Notes: a model not told the origin generated them from the letters alone. A DNA stretch of 64,000 bases from Paraburkholderia ferrariae NBRC 106233 (GCF_000685035.1 NZ_BAYB01000012.1:62001-126000), one strand, 5' to 3'. Shown: positions 27,888-38,191, numbered from the stretch's first letter. Numbers and translations: made by a program.

Positions 27888-28790
27888 TCAGGCCGGCAGA
27901 TAGGCGAGCCGGACGTAGATGGGCGCGAACGGTTCGGCCTGGGTGATCTCGATGAGCGATTCGCGCGAGAGTTCGAGCATGGCGATGAAGTTCACGACCA
28001 CGACCGGCACGCCGCGCGTGACGTCGAACAGTTCCGAGAACTCCATGAAGCGCGCGTTCTGCAGCTTGCGCAGGATCACGCTCATGTGTTCGCGCACGGA
28101 AAGCTCCTCGCGCGAGATCTTGTGATGCTGCACGAGCTTCGCGCGCTTGATGACGTCGGCCCACGCGGCGCGCAGGTCGTTGCTGTCCACGTCGGGAAAG
28201 CGCGGCGTGATGCTCTGCTCGATGTACACCTCGGCGCGCATGAAGTCGCGCCCGAGCTGCGGCAACTGGTCGAGGCGCTGGGCGGCGAGCTTCATCTGCT
28301 CGTATTCCAGCAGGCGGCGCACCAGTTCGGCGCGCGGGTCCTCGGCTTCCTCGCCCGTATCCGCCTTCTTCACCGGCAGCAGCATGCGCGACTTGATCTC
28401 GATGAGCATCGCGGCCATCAGCAGGTACTCGGACGCGAGCTCCAGATTGGTCTTGCGCAACTGCTCGACGTAGCCGAGGTACTGGGCCGTGACCTCCGCC
28501 ATCGGAATGTCGAGCACGTTGAAGTTCTGCTTGCGGATCAGGTAGAGCAGCAGGTCCAGCGGGCCTTCGAAGGTTTCGAGGAAGACTTCGAGCGCATCGG
28601 GCGGGATGTACAGGTCCTGCGGCAGCTTGAAGAGCGGCTCGCCGTACAGGCGCGCAAACGCGACGCCATCGACCGTGTCGGGCGTCGAGTCGGTTGCGGG
28701 GGCGGTCAGCGCGTCGTTGTCCGCACTGGCCGGCGCGGGGGCCGCGCCGTGGTGCGCCTCGGGCGCGCCGGCCCCGTCGGCCTCGGCCAT
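27888..28790 (-). CDS. scpA: Segregation and condensation protein A
   Basis: ScpA is the kleisin bridging SMC (or MksB) heads in the chromosome condensin. The 300-residue protein has a ~45-residue Ala/Asp-rich N-terminal extension and the conserved kleisin N-domain FEGPLDLLLYLIRKQNFNVLDIPMAEVTAQYL. The helical middle contains LASEYLLMAAMLIEIKSRMLLP and the winged-helix C-terminus EFSELFDVT-RGVPVVVVNFIAMLEL. Its ATG overlaps the DUF3460 stop by one base. No scpB is adjacent. Confidence 0.93.
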   Translation of the reverse strand: MAEADGAGAPEAHHGAAPAPASADNDALTAPATDSTPDTVDGVAFARLYGEPLFKLPQDLYIPPDALEVFLETFEGPLDLLLYLIRKQNFNVLDIPMAEVTAQYLGYVEQLRKTNLELASEYLLMAAMLIEIKSRMLLPVKKADTGEEAEDPRAELVRRLLEYEQMKLAAQRLDQLPQLGRDFMRAEVYIEQSITPRFPDVDSNDLRAAWADVIKRAKLVQHHKISREELSVREHMSVILRKLQNARFMEFSELFDVTRGVPVVVVNFIAMLELSRESLIEITQAEPFAPIYVRLAYLPA

Positions 28791-28975
28791 CAGAAGTTCT
28801 GGTAGTAGACGTAGGACGTCTGCTTGACGCGCGAGGCCTGCTGGCGCTCGCGTTCGTCGAGATCGACCGGCTGCTTGTCCCACAGGAGCGAGCGGCCCTT
28901 GCGCTGCTGCTCCTCGAGCTGCGGCTTCTGCTGCTTGAGCTGGTTGATGAACTGCGTGATGTCCGACTGATACAT
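28790..28975 (-). CDS. DUF3460 small protein
   Basis: A 61-residue protein beginning MYQSDITQFINQLKQQKPQLEEQQRKGRSLLWD, a Gln/Lys-rich helix followed by a short polar tail ending YVYYQNF. It matches the Burkholderiales DUF3460 family, whose function is unknown. The TGATG junction couples its translation to scpA, so a link to chromosome segregation is possible but only inferred. Confidence 0.8.
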   Translation of the reverse strand: MYQSDITQFINQLKQQKPQLEEQQRKGRSLLWDKQPVDLDERERQQASRVKQTSYVYYQNF

Positions 28976-29388
28976 GGCTGACGTCCGTCAAAAATGGCGG
29001 GCCGCTCGGGGGCGGGACCGCCGCTGTTCTTGTGTCGCCGGCAATTTTACCGCAAGCGCACCGTGGGGAACATCCGCGCAGGCGGCGCGTCGAAAGGGCC
29101 GCTGCGGCCGCCGGCCAGCGTTGCTGGCCAGGTTGTTCTCCGGGCTGCCGTCCCGGTGGTCATCCCGGTTGTCATCCGGGCAACCATCGGGGTGGCTATC
29201 CGGGGTAACCATCCGGGCAGCCATCGGGGCCAGGGTCCGGGCCGCCGTCCGGGCTCCGGACACGCCGTCAGAGGAGGCACGTGCTGGGGAAATCCCCCGC
29301 CGATATGTTCAAATAACGCGTTTGCGCCCCGGCGTCGTTCCCGGCGGCATTCCGCGGCAACCCGATTCGCGAAGGCTGGAGGTTTTGT
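28976..29388. other. DUF3460 / tamA intergenic region
   Basis: 413 bp between divergent genes, dominated by a 12-bp tandem repeat block (29141-29249, listed separately). The left part near DUF3460 contains AATTTTACCG, the only AT-rich patch, and may hold promoter elements. The right end provides GGAGG for the TTG start of tamA. Short open frames across the repeats look like by-products of composition. Confidence 0.5.
29141..29249. repeat. Degenerate 12-bp tandem repeat, nine units
   Basis: Nine consecutive units of 12 bp (one of 13 bp at 29201-29213) share the pattern CCGGxxxxCATC, for example CCGGTGGTCATC, CCGGTTGTCATC and CGGGCAACCATC. Units rich in TTG/TGG on the left pair with units containing CAA/GCC on the right, so the block can also fold into nested hairpins. 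It lies 140 bases before tamA. Confidence 0.8.
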
Positions 29389-31251
29389 TTGGCAGGAAGG
29401 GTGATCGAAGCATGGCGCGCTTGGCGGCGTCCCTCACATCCCTTGAGGGCCGTGCGGCACGCGCACGCCGTGCGCGGCGCCGGCTGGTGCGCCGCGGGCC
29501 TGCTCGCCGCCGTCCTGCTGCCGGCCGCGCCCGCCCGGGCCGCGCTCTCCGACCTGCTGCCCTGGTCGCACAAGCCCACCGTCTATGACGTGCAGATCGA
29601 CGCCACGCCGCGCGAGCTGAAGAAGCTGCTGGAGGCGCACCTCGACATCGCGCGCTTTTCCACCCGCAAAGACGTGAGCGACGACCAGTTCGGCTTTCTC
29701 GTCACCGCCACGCCCCAGCAGGTACGCGATCTCGCCTCGACCGACGGCTATTTTTCGCCCGTCGTGCGCACCGACGTGCGCACCGTGAACGGCAAGCGCA
29801 CGGTGCGCGTGAGCGTGGACCCGGGGCCGCGCACCACCATCTCCTCGGTCGATCTGACTTTCCGCGGCCCGGTTCTCACCGAGGACAGGAAGCAGGAGAA
29901 CGCCGCGCGCTTCGCATTCTCGCTGCACGACGGCGACGCCTTCACGCAGTCGGGCTGGAGCGACGCCAAGAACGCGGCGCTCAAGACGCTGCAGTCGCGG
30001 CGCTATCTCGGGGCGAAGATCGTGCAATCCGAGGCGCGCGTCGATCCGCTCAGGCACGACGCGAAGCTTTCCGTAACATTCGACAGCGGGCCGACCTTCA
30101 CGATGGGCGCGCTCGACGTTTCGGGCCCGCGGCGCTATCCGGAATCCATCGTGACGGACGTGAATCCCATCAGGCCGGGGGAGATCTACGACGTCAACCG
30201 CGTGACGGAGCTGCAGCGCCAGTTGCAGAACACGCCGTACTACGCGAGCGTGGCGATCGACGTGGACGACAACACCCAGAAGCCGCTCGAAACGCCGCTG
30301 CACGTGAAGGTGAGCGAGTACCCGTACAACAGTTTTCGCGGCGGCGTGGGCTACTCCACCGATACCGGCCCGCACGTGCAGGGCTCGTACACCTATCTCG
30401 ACACCTTCGGCGCGGCGTGGCCGCTCCAGGTGCAGGGGCGGCTCGACCAGATCCAGCAGTACGGCCAGATCCAGCTTTCGATGCCGCCGGGCCCGCGCGC
30501 CTGGACCAACAGCGCGCTCATCTCGTACACGACCACCGACGTGTCCGACACGCGCATCTACAGCGTGCGCGGCGGGGTGCAGCGCACGCGCACGTCGCAG
30601 AACTACGACTACTCCTACTCGCTCTTCTACTACCAGGACCGTCTCGACCAGAACTCGGGGCCGCCCTCCGTCGCCCGCGCGCTGGTGCCGCAATGGTCCT
30701 GGACGCGCCGCGACGTCGACGATCCGCTGTTCCCGCGCTCGGGCAACCTCGTTCACGTCGAGGCGGGCTTCGCCGTGAAAAACGCGCTCGCCGACGCCAC
30801 CTTCGTGCGCGGCTACATGCGCGGCCAGCAATACCTGCCGATCGGCCGCGACGACCTCGTGCTCTTTCGCGCGGAGATGGGCGGCGTGTTCACGGGTTCG
30901 AGTTCGAGCAACGTGCCGGCTTCGCTGCTCTTTCGCGCCGGCGGCTCGAACTCGGTGCGCGGCTACGCCTTCGACAGCATCGGCAACGACGTCGATGGTT
31001 CGATCCTGCCGACCAAATATCTCGTGACCGGATCGGCCGAGTACCAGCACTGGTTCAACCGCGACTGGGGCGCGGCCACGTTCTTCGACGTGGGCACGGC
31101 CACCGACACCTGGGGCGAGAAGATCTTCTATCCGGGCGCGGGTTTCGGGGCGCGCTGGCGCAGCCCCGTGGGCCCGGTCAACATCGACGTGGCGTACGGC
31201 TTTCGCACGCGCAGCGTGCGGCCCTATCTGACGCTCGGGATCGCCTTCTGA
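29389..31251 (+). CDS. tamA: Translocation and assembly module outer-membrane protein TamA
   Basis: TamA is an Omp85-family barrel that works with TamB in outer-membrane protein insertion and phospholipid transport. The 620-residue protein has a signal peptide (cleavage after ARA, about residue 51 of this long leader). POTRA domains cover about 65-330, and a 16-strand barrel has the Omp85 motif FRAGGSNSVRGYAFDSIG. It ends in a phenylalanine (LTLGIAF). TTG 29389 is preferred because GGAGG lies 7 bases upstream; GTG 29401 is the alternative. The stop overlaps the tamB ATG. Confidence 0.9.
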   Translation: MAGRVIEAWRAWRRPSHPLRAVRHAHAVRGAGWCAAGLLAAVLLPAAPARAALSDLLPWSHKPTVYDVQIDATPRELKKLLEAHLDIARFSTRKDVSDDQFGFLVTATPQQVRDLASTDGYFSPVVRTDVRTVNGKRTVRVSVDPGPRTTISSVDLTFRGPVLTEDRKQENAARFAFSLHDGDAFTQSGWSDAKNAALKTLQSRRYLGAKIVQSEARVDPLRHDAKLSVTFDSGPTFTMGALDVSGPRRYPESIVTDVNPIRPGEIYDVNRVTELQRQLQNTPYYASVAIDVDDNTQKPLETPLHVKVSEYPYNSFRGGVGYSTDTGPHVQGSYTYLDTFGAAWPLQVQGRLDQIQQYGQIQLSMPPGPRAWTNSALISYTTTDVSDTRIYSVRGGVQRTRTSQNYDYSYSLFYYQDRLDQNSGPPSVARALVPQWSWTRRDVDDPLFPRSGNLVHVEAGFAVKNALADATFVRGYMRGQQYLPIGRDDLVLFRAEMGGVFTGSSSSNVPASLLFRAGGSNSVRGYAFDSIGNDVDGSILPTKYLVTGSAEYQHWFNRDWGAATFFDVGTATDTWGEKIFYPGAGFGARWRSPVGPVNIDVAYGFRTRSVRPYLTLGIAF

Positions 31252-34200
31252 TGACGACGCCCGCCCTGCCGCCCACGTCGCCCGCGCCACGGGTCCCGCC
31301 GGGGGAGTCACGCACGCCGCCTCCGCCGATGCCGCCCGGGCCAACCGAGCCACACGAGCCGCCGCCCGGGCCGCCCGAGCCTCCGAAGCGCCGCCCGCGC
31401 CGCCTCTGGAAGGCGCTCGCCTGGGCGATTGCCGTGCCGGTGCTGATCGTCGCGCTGGTGGCGGGACTCCTCTACGGCGCGGTGACGACCGAGCGCGGCA
31501 CGGCCTGCGCGTGGCGCGCCGCCGTGAAGCTGCTCGGCGGGCAACTGGGCGGCACGCTCGAAGGCGGCACGATTGCCACGGGCGTGCGTCTGCGCGACGT
31601 GAGCTGGCGCGGCGCCGACGGCACGAGGATCGCCGTGGACCGGGCGAGCGGCCAGTGGCTGCTCACGGGCCGGCCCTGGCGCTTCGTGGTGAGCTACCTG
31701 CATATCGGCGACGTCGACGTGCGGATCGTGCCTTCGACGGAACCGTCGTCGCCCATGACGCTGCCCAGCGATCTGCAGTTGCCGCTCGCGCTCGAGATCC
31801 GCGACCTGCGCGTGGCGAAGCTCACGCTGCACGAAGGCGCTTCGACCACCGAACTTGCCGACTTCGCCTTTCACGGCCGCAGCGACGGACGCCATCACGA
31901 GGCGACCGTCGAGCAGCTCGATACGCCGTACGGCGCGGTGAGCGCCGAGGCGAAGCTCGACGGCGTGCGGCCGTTCGCGGTCTCCGGCGACTTCGGCTAC
32001 TCGGGCAAGGTGAACGACGAGGCCGTGCAGGTGAACGGCCGCGTGGGCGGCTCGCTCGAAGCGCTGAGCGCCGATCTCGACGCGAGCGGGCTGAAGCTCG
32101 CCGGGCGCGCGCACGTGGAGGCGACGCCGTTTGCCGCCGTACCGCTCAAGCGCGCGACGCTCGCGTTCGATCATGTGAATCCGCAGGCGTTTGCGCCCGG
32201 CGCGCCGTTCGCCGACCTCGCGCTGCGCGCCGATTTGCAGCCTGTCGACGGCGCGGTCGCGGCGTTCGTGCCGCAGGGCGAGGCGTCGCCTGGCAAGGGA
32301 GCCGCTTCGGGCGCGGCGGCACCCGCGGCATCGGCTGCATCGGCTACATCGGCCGTCGTTACGCCGCAAGTCCACGCTCACGGCAAGCCCGCTGCCGCGG
32401 GGTTCGCCGTGGCAGGCAGCGTGTCGATCGTGAACGCGAAGCCGGGCGCCATCGACGCGCATCTGCTGCCGCTCATCGACGCCCATGCCGATGTCGTGCT
32501 CGACGCCCACATGCAGCGTCTTTCGAACCTGAACGTGCGGCTCGTGAAGAACGCGACCGTGACGGGCGGCGGGGCGATCAGCGGGCGCAACGGCCGTTTC
32601 GATCTCAAGGTGGCGGGCCTCGACCTCAATGCGATCGAGGCGAGCGTGCGTCCGACGCAACTGGCCGGTCCCGTCACGGTACGTCTTGCCGACGACGTGC
32701 AAAGCATCACGCTCGATCTCGCCGATCCGAAGGCCGCGCTGCGCGCGCAGGGCAAGGTGACGTTCGATCCGGCGCGCCTCTCCCTGAGCGACGTGCGCGT
32801 GAGTTCGGGCGCGGGGCATCTCGACCTCTCGGGCGAAATCAAGCACGACGCGAACTCCACCTACGCGCTGAAGGCCGCGTTGTCCAATTTCGATCCGCTC
32901 TCGCTGACTTCGCAGGGCCCGCCGCCGGCTCCGGCCAGGGCGGCTCCCGCGCGCGAGCCGGCGAAAGCGGCGAAAGCAGCGAAAGCAGTGAAAAGCGCCC
33001 CCCCGGCGCGCGCCGGCAGCAAACCGGCCGCTGCGCCGTCACGCCGTATCGAGGCGCGCGTGAACGGCACGTTGAGCGCGACCGGCATGCTCGCGCCCAT
33101 GCTCACCACCAAGGCCGAATTCAAGCTCGGCCAGAGCGTGTACGACGACCTGCCGCTCACCGGGCAGGGCGTCGTCCAGCTCGCGGGCTCGCGCATTCTG
33201 CCGAGCCGCGCGAATCTCTCGGTGGCGGGCAACGAGGTCGATCTGCAAGGCAGCTTCGGGGCGAGCGGCGACCGTCTGCGCTTTACGGTGAACGCGCCGC
33301 AACTCGACCGGCTGGGCTTCGGCGTGGCGGGCCAGGTTGCCGCGAGCGGTGATCTCACGGGCAGCTTTGCGCATCCCGATGTCGCGCTCGACTACAAGGC
33401 GAGCGGCGTGGCATTCGGCGAGAACCGCATCGGCCACGCGGAGGGCCATGCCGAGGCGCGCGACGGTGCGAACGGCGCGCTCGCCTTCAGCGCCGACGCG
33501 AGCGATATCGCCGCGGCCGGCGTCGAGATCGCGACGCTCACGGCGCGCCTCTCGGGCACGCGCGCGAAGCACACGCTCACGGCCAGCGCGAAGGGCAAGG
33601 TGCAGGGCCAGGCGATCGACGTGGAACTGGCCGCGAACGGCGGCCTCTCCGACACGCGCGACGGCTCGCGCTGGGACGGCACGATCACGCAGTTGCAGAA
33701 CCGCGGCTCGCCCGACGTGAACCTCGAAGCGCCGCTCGCGGTCAGCGCGGGCGCGGGCAAGGTGACGCTCGGCGCCACGCGTCTCGCGATGCTGGGGGCC
33801 GTGCTCGATCTCAAATCCTTCGATCTCGACCACGGCCGCATCCGTTCGGCAGGCTCGATCACCGACGTTTCGGTGGCGCGCATCCTGCAGCTTCAGCAGC
33901 AGATCACGGGCAAGCCCTCCACGCTCAAGACCGACCTGATCTTCGACGGCAACTGGGACTTCGCGCTCGGCCAGAGCGCCACGGGCTACGTTCAGCTCAA
34001 GCGCCGCTCGGGCGACATCACGGCCGAGATCGGGCGCGGCCTCGCCTCGCTCGGCATTTCGGACATCCATGCGCGCGCGGCGTTCAGCGGCGGCAACCGG
34101 CTCGACGTGACGGCGCACGCGCAGGCCAGCCGCATCGGCGTGCTCGATGTCGATGCGAACGCCGCGCTCGCGCCGGAGAACGGAATTCTTACGTTATCCG

Positions 34201-35531
34201 AAGGATCGGCGCTGGGCGGCACGATCAAGGCGAACGTGCCCTCGCTCAAGACCACGGGCGGCCTGTTCGGCCCGAACTACGTGCTCGACGGGCACATTGC
34301 GCTGCAACTCGCGCTGGGCGGCACGCTCGCGAAGCCGAACGTCTCGGGCTCGCTGATCGGCGACGGGCTTTCCGCCACGCTCGTCGATCAGGGCATCCAG
34401 TTGAAGGACGGCGTGGTCCGCGTGATGCTCTCGCAGAACCTCGTGGACTTCCAGCAGGTGGAGTTCCACGGCGCGAGCGGCACGCTGCGCGCCACGGGCC
34501 GTGTGGCGCTCGACCACGACGAGCCCGACCTCACGGCCAGCATCGTGGCCGACAAGCTCGAACTCTTCGCGGCGCCCGACCGGCAGCTCTCGCTGTCGGG
34601 CAGCGCGAGCGTGGCGAACGACGGGCATCTGGGCGGCATGCAGATCAACGGCAAGTTCACGGTCGATCACGCGCTCTTCGACCTGCCCGAATCGGCCGCG
34701 CCCGAACTCGGCGACGACGTGGTGATCGTGCGCCCGGACGGCACGACGCGCGGCGGCACGCCGTCGCTCGACGAGCAGGCGTCGCGGGCTTCCACCCGGC
34801 CGGCGCCGCGCTTTGCGCCGCGCGCGAACATCGACATCGACCTGGGCCGCAACTTCCGCTTCCGCGGCCAGGGCGCCGATCTGGGGCTCGCCGGCACCAT
34901 CACGGCGACGAGTGCGCCCGACCTGCCGCTGCGCGCGGTGGGCAACGTGCGCGTGACGGAAGGGTCGTCGTACACGGCCTTCGGCCGCAAGCTCAATATC
35001 GAGAACGGCTTCTTCACGTTCAACGGGCCGGTGGGCAACCCGGGCATCAACATTCTCGCGATGCGGCGCAACCAGGAGGTCGAGGCGGGCGTGCAGGTGA
35101 CGGGCACGGTGCAGGCGCCCGTGGCGAAGCTCGTTTCGGAGCCCAACGTGCCCGACAACGAAAAGCTCTCGTGGCTGCTGTTCGGCCACGGCACCGATCA
35201 GGGCAACAACCTCGGCCAGCAGAACGCGATGACGACGGCGCTCGCGCTGCTCGGCAGCGCGAGCGGCAAGCGCATCGCGCAGTCGGTTGGGCTCGACGAA
35301 TTCACCATTGGCCGCAGCGAAGTGGGCCTCACGGACCCGCAGGTGGTGATGCTCTCGAAGGCGATCAACGAACGGCTCGTGATCGGCTACGAGCAGGGGC
35401 TGCAGTCGGCCTCGAACGCGATCAAGGCCACCATCAATCTCTCGCGCTACTGGTCGGTGGTGGGTTACGGCGGCACTTTCTACGGCGTGGACATCTCCTA
35501 TACGCGGCGCTTCGACCGCTTCCGCTGGTAG
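31251..35531 (+). CDS. tamB: Translocation and assembly module protein TamB
   Basis: TamB is an AsmA-like bridge protein anchored in the inner membrane that spans the periplasm to TamA. The 1426-residue protein has a Pro-rich cytoplasmic N-terminus (about 1-45) and one transmembrane helix (about 50-72). A very long beta-rich lipid-groove region and the C-terminal DUF490 domain follow, with LSWLLFGHGTD, ending YTRRFDRFRW. A Lys/Ala repeat linker (KAAKAAKAVK, near 32970) interrupts the beta region. Its ATG overlaps the tamA stop (TGATG), so the pair is translationally coupled. Confidence 0.93.
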   Translation: MTTPALPPTSPAPRVPPGESRTPPPPMPPGPTEPHEPPPGPPEPPKRRPRRLWKALAWAIAVPVLIVALVAGLLYGAVTTERGTACAWRAAVKLLGGQLGGTLEGGTIATGVRLRDVSWRGADGTRIAVDRASGQWLLTGRPWRFVVSYLHIGDVDVRIVPSTEPSSPMTLPSDLQLPLALEIRDLRVAKLTLHEGASTTELADFAFHGRSDGRHHEATVEQLDTPYGAVSAEAKLDGVRPFAVSGDFGYSGKVNDEAVQVNGRVGGSLEALSADLDASGLKLAGRAHVEATPFAAVPLKRATLAFDHVNPQAFAPGAPFADLALRADLQPVDGAVAAFVPQGEASPGKGAASGAAAPAASAASATSAVVTPQVHAHGKPAAAGFAVAGSVSIVNAKPGAIDAHLLPLIDAHADVVLDAHMQRLSNLNVRLVKNATVTGGGAISGRNGRFDLKVAGLDLNAIEASVRPTQLAGPVTVRLADDVQSITLDLADPKAALRAQGKVTFDPARLSLSDVRVSSGAGHLDLSGEIKHDANSTYALKAALSNFDPLSLTSQGPPPAPARAAPAREPAKAAKAAKAVKSAPPARAGSKPAAAPSRRIEARVNGTLSATGMLAPMLTTKAEFKLGQSVYDDLPLTGQGVVQLAGSRILPSRANLSVAGNEVDLQGSFGASGDRLRFTVNAPQLDRLGFGVAGQVAASGDLTGSFAHPDVALDYKASGVAFGENRIGHAEGHAEARDGANGALAFSADASDIAAAGVEIATLTARLSGTRAKHTLTASAKGKVQGQAIDVELAANGGLSDTRDGSRWDGTITQLQNRGSPDVNLEAPLAVSAGAGKVTLGATRLAMLGAVLDLKSFDLDHGRIRSAGSITDVSVARILQLQQQITGKPSTLKTDLIFDGNWDFALGQSATGYVQLKRRSGDITAEIGRGLASLGISDIHARAAFSGGNRLDVTAHAQASRIGVLDVDANAALAPENGILTLSEGSALGGTIKANVPSLKTTGGLFGPNYVLDGHIALQLALGGTLAKPNVSGSLIGDGLSATLVDQGIQLKDGVVRVMLSQNLVDFQQVEFHGASGTLRATGRVALDHDEPDLTASIVADKLELFAAPDRQLSLSGSASVANDGHLGGMQINGKFTVDHALFDLPESAAPELGDDVVIVRPDGTTRGGTPSLDEQASRASTRPAPRFAPRANIDIDLGRNFRFRGQGADLGLAGTITATSAPDLPLRAVGNVRVTEGSSYTAFGRKLNIENGFFTFNGPVGNPGINILAMRRNQEVEAGVQVTGTVQAPVAKLVSEPNVPDNEKLSWLLFGHGTDQGNNLGQQNAMTTALALLGSASGKRIAQSVGLDEFTIGRSEVGLTDPQVVMLSKAINERLVIGYEQGLQSASNAIKATINLSRYWSVVGYGGTFYGVDISYTRRFDRFRW

Positions 35532-35553
35532 CGGGTGCACGGTTTTTTCGGCG

Positions 35554-35590
35554 ATAAAAAAAGCACGCCCGGGGGCGTGCTTCTCTTTGT
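35554..35590 (+). terminator. Bidirectional terminator between tamB and metG
   Basis: A 9-bp stem (AGCACGCCC with GGGCGTGCT), flanked by seven A on the left and TTCTCTTT on the right, lies between the convergent tamB and metG stops. Confidence 0.85.
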
Positions 35591-35653
35591 GCTCAGGTGC
35601 GTTTTTGCGTGCCGTTGCCCCGCCGCGGGAGCGTGCGGGGCCTTGCGCGTGAC

Positions 35654-37816
35654 TTACCGCACCCGCATCCCAGGCTTCGCGCCGCTGTGCGGTTCGAGGA
35701 TGTAGAGGCCCGGTTCGGCCTTCTCGTCGGCGGACGAGGCCGCGAGCACCATGCCTTCGGACATGCCGAACTTCATCTTGCGCGGCGCGAGGTTCGCGAC
35801 CATCACCGTGAGCTTGCCCTTGAGGTCTTCCGGCTGGTACGCCGAGCGGATGCCCGAAAACACGTTGCGCGTGCGGCCTTCGCCCACGTCGAGCGTGAGT
35901 TGCAGCAGCTTGTCGGAGCCTTCCACGACGTTGCAATCGACGATCAGCGCCACGCGCAGGTCGATCTTCGCGAAGTCGTCGATCGAGATGACCTCGGGCG
36001 TTTGCGCTTCGGCCGGCTTTGCGTCCTTCTTTGCATCCTTCGCAGCGCCCGACTTCTTGTTCGCATCGGCCGCCGCGGCCGCCGGCGCTTCGGCGGCCTG
36101 CAGCGAATCGCGGTTGGCGGCGAGCAGCGCTTCGATCTGTTTGGGATCGACGCGCGTCATCAGGTGCTTGTACGCGTTGATGGGCGTTTGCGACGAGAGC
36201 GGCTTCGCGGCATCGGTCCACGTGAGCGGCGCGACGGCGAGGAAGCTTTCCACGCCTTCGGCGAGCGTCGGCAGCACGGGCTTGAGCGCGAGCGACAGCA
36301 GGCGGAACGCTTCGAGGCTCACGCTGCAGGTCTCGTGCAGCGCCACGGCGTTGGCCGGGTCCTTCGCCTGCTCCCACGGCCTGGCCGTATCGACGTAGGC
36401 GTTCACGGCGTCGGCGAGCTCCATCGTCTGGCGCAGCGCGCGGCTGTACTCGCGCGCCTCGTAGTGCGCGGCGATGGGCGCAATCGCTTCGCGCAACTGC
36501 ACGAGCAGCGGGTGCTGCATCGCGCTGTCCTGCACGCGGCCGTCGAAGCGCTTGATGAGGAAGCCCGCCGCGCGGCTCGCGATATTGATGTACTTGCCGA
36601 CGAGGTCGCTGTTCACGCGCGCCTGGAAGTCCTCGAGGTTCAGGTCGAGGTCTTCCATCGTGCCGTTGAGCTTGGCCGCGAAGTAGTAGCGCAGCCACTC
36701 GGGATTCAGGCCGGTCGTGATGTAGCTTTGCGCGGTGATGAAGGTGCCGCGCGACTTGGACATCTTCGCGCCGTCCACGGTCAGAAAGCCGTGCGCGAAC
36801 ACGTTGGTCGGCGTGCGGTGGCCCGAGAACTCGAGCATGGCCGGCCAGAACAGCGTGTGGAAGTACAGGATGTCCTTGCCGATGAAGTGGTACTGCTCGG
36901 TCGTCGAGCCGGGCTTGATCCAGGCGTCGAAGTCGATGCCGCGCTTCTCGCACAGGTTCTTGAAGCTCGCGTAATAGCCCACCGGCGCGTCGAGCCACAC
37001 GTAGAAGTACTTGCCGGGTGCGCCGGGAATCTCGAAGCCGAAATACGGCGCGTCGCGCGAGATGTCCCAGTCGGCAAGCTTCGATTCGCCCGCGTCGCCC
37101 AGCCACTCGCGCATCTTGTTGGTCGCTTCCGGCTGTGCGAGCCCGGCCACCCAGCCGCGCAGGAAGGTTTCGCAGCGCGGGTCGGAAAGGCGGAAGAAGT
37201 AGTGCGTCGAGGTCTTGCGGATGGGCGTCGCACCCGAGACCACCGAATACGGATTTTTCAGGTCGGTGGGCGCATAGGTCGAGCCGCATACTTCGCAGCT
37301 GTCGCCGTACTGGTCCTTCGCGCCGCACTTCGGGCACTCGCCCTTGATGAAGCGGTCCGGCAGGAACATGTTCTTGACCGGATCGTAGGCCTGCTCGATG
37401 TCGCGCGTCTCGATGAAGCCCGCTTCCTTGAGCGCCAGATAGACCGATTCGGAGAGCACGCGGTTCTCTTCGGAATCGGTCGAATAATAGTTGTCGAACG
37501 ACACGCCGAAGCTGTCGAAGTCGCGCTTGTGCTCCTGCCAGACGCGCGCGATCAACTGCTGCGGCGTGAGACCTTCCATTTCGGCGCGCAGCATGACCGG
37601 CGTGCCGTGGGTGTCGTCGGCACCGACGTAATAGATCTCGTGGCCGTGCATTCGCAGCGTGCGAACCCAGATGTCCGTCTGGATGTACTCGACCAGATGG
37701 CCGATGTGGATCTGCCCGTTGGCATAGGGCAGGGCGGACGTGACGAGAATCTGGCGGCGGCCGCTGGCTGTGGCAGGCGCGCCGGCGGCACTGAGGTCGG
37801 TGGCGGGTGCTGACAT
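35654..37816 (-). CDS. metG: Methionyl-tRNA synthetase
   Basis: Charges tRNA-Met. The 720-residue protein has the HIGH motif (HIGH, residues 37-40), a zinc-finger region with [18 protein letters not shown] and the KMSKS loop ([11 protein letters not shown]). An Ala/Lys-rich linker follows, then a C-terminal tRNA-binding OB domain ([14 protein letters not shown]...GMVLAAS) that mediates dimerisation. ATG 37816 is chosen; there is no strong Shine-Dalgarno. It is transcribed towards tamB. Confidence 0.97.
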   Translation of the reverse strand: MSAPATDLSAAGAPATASGRRQILVTSALPYANGQIHIGHLVEYIQTDIWVRTLRMHGHEIYYVGADDTHGTPVMLRAEMEGLTPQQLIARVWQEHKRDFDSFGVSFDNYYSTDSEENRVLSESVYLALKEAGFIETRDIEQAYDPVKNMFLPDRFIKGECPKCGAKDQYGDSCEVCGSTYAPTDLKNPYSVVSGATPIRKTSTHYFFRLSDPRCETFLRGWVAGLAQPEATNKMREWLGDAGESKLADWDISRDAPYFGFEIPGAPGKYFYVWLDAPVGYYASFKNLCEKRGIDFDAWIKPGSTTEQYHFIGKDILYFHTLFWPAMLEFSGHRTPTNVFAHGFLTVDGAKMSKSRGTFITAQSYITTGLNPEWLRYYFAAKLNGTMEDLDLNLEDFQARVNSDLVGKYINIASRAAGFLIKRFDGRVQDSAMQHPLLVQLREAIAPIAAHYEAREYSRALRQTMELADAVNAYVDTARPWEQAKDPANAVALHETCSVSLEAFRLLSLALKPVLPTLAEGVESFLAVAPLTWTDAAKPLSSQTPINAYKHLMTRVDPKQIEALLAANRDSLQAAEAPAAAAADANKKSGAAKDAKKDAKPAEAQTPEVISIDDFAKIDLRVALIVDCNVVEGSDKLLQLTLDVGEGRTRNVFSGIRSAYQPEDLKGKLTVMVANLAPRKMKFGMSEGMVLAASSADEKAEPGLYILEPHSGAKPGMRVR

Positions 37817-38191
37817 ATTGGGGGAGGTCCGGTGTTGCAAGGGGAAACTGCGATTCTAGCAGGGCCGCCGCGGCGCGCGGGCTGGGCCGGAAAGCGCTCC
37901 GGGAGCGGCGGGCCGGCGCGGGCGCATGCTGCACTGCACAAACGCGAGGCAAAAAAAACCGGGGCAGTACGTACGGCCCCGGAGCAACAACGACAAGAGG
38001 AGAATGGTGACGCGGCGGCAAGGCCAGCCACGTACCGTAAAGAGAGACAGCGGGATACGAAGAGAGTTCGAAAATTTTTTCGACTCTTTGCAGGGCCGCG
38101 ATGCGTTGCGCTCGAAGCCCTGCCGGAACGGCCTTGCGGCCGTCCGTCCAGCGCTTTATTCCATGCTTCGTCCCGTCCGTCCCGCCTGTTC
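37817..38191. other. OmpA-like lipoprotein / metG intergenic region
   Basis: 375 bp without a supportable gene. It contains a minus-strand terminator (37951-37982) that separates the lipoprotein gene from metG. There is also an A/T-rich imperfect palindrome around 38070-38095 (AGAGTTCGAAAA with TTTTCGACTCT) of unknown role. The metG promoter should lie between 37817 and 37950; none is obvious by eye. Confidence 0.5.
37951..37982 (-). terminator. Rho-independent terminator after the OmpA-like lipoprotein gene
   Basis: On the minus strand a CCGGGGC/GCCCCGG stem, whose loop holds the palindrome GTACGTAC, is followed by eight T. It lies about 210 bases past the stop of the lipoprotein gene. Confidence 0.8.

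Noticed and set aside
29141..29249. CRISPR-like array before tamA
   Set aside because: Units are 12 bp and contiguous with no spacers, and no cas genes are present.
28988..29263. Small minus-strand protein encoded across the 12-bp repeats (Asp/Pro/His-rich)
   Set aside because: The composition follows directly from the repeat, there is no credible ribosome-binding site, and no relative is recognisable.
33992..38021. A minus-strand open frame of over 1200 codons spanning the end of tamB and all of metG in another frame
   Set aside because: Its translation is Arg/Ala/His-rich with no domain signature, and it lies opposite or out of frame with two well-identified genes. Long antisense frames are expected at this GC content.
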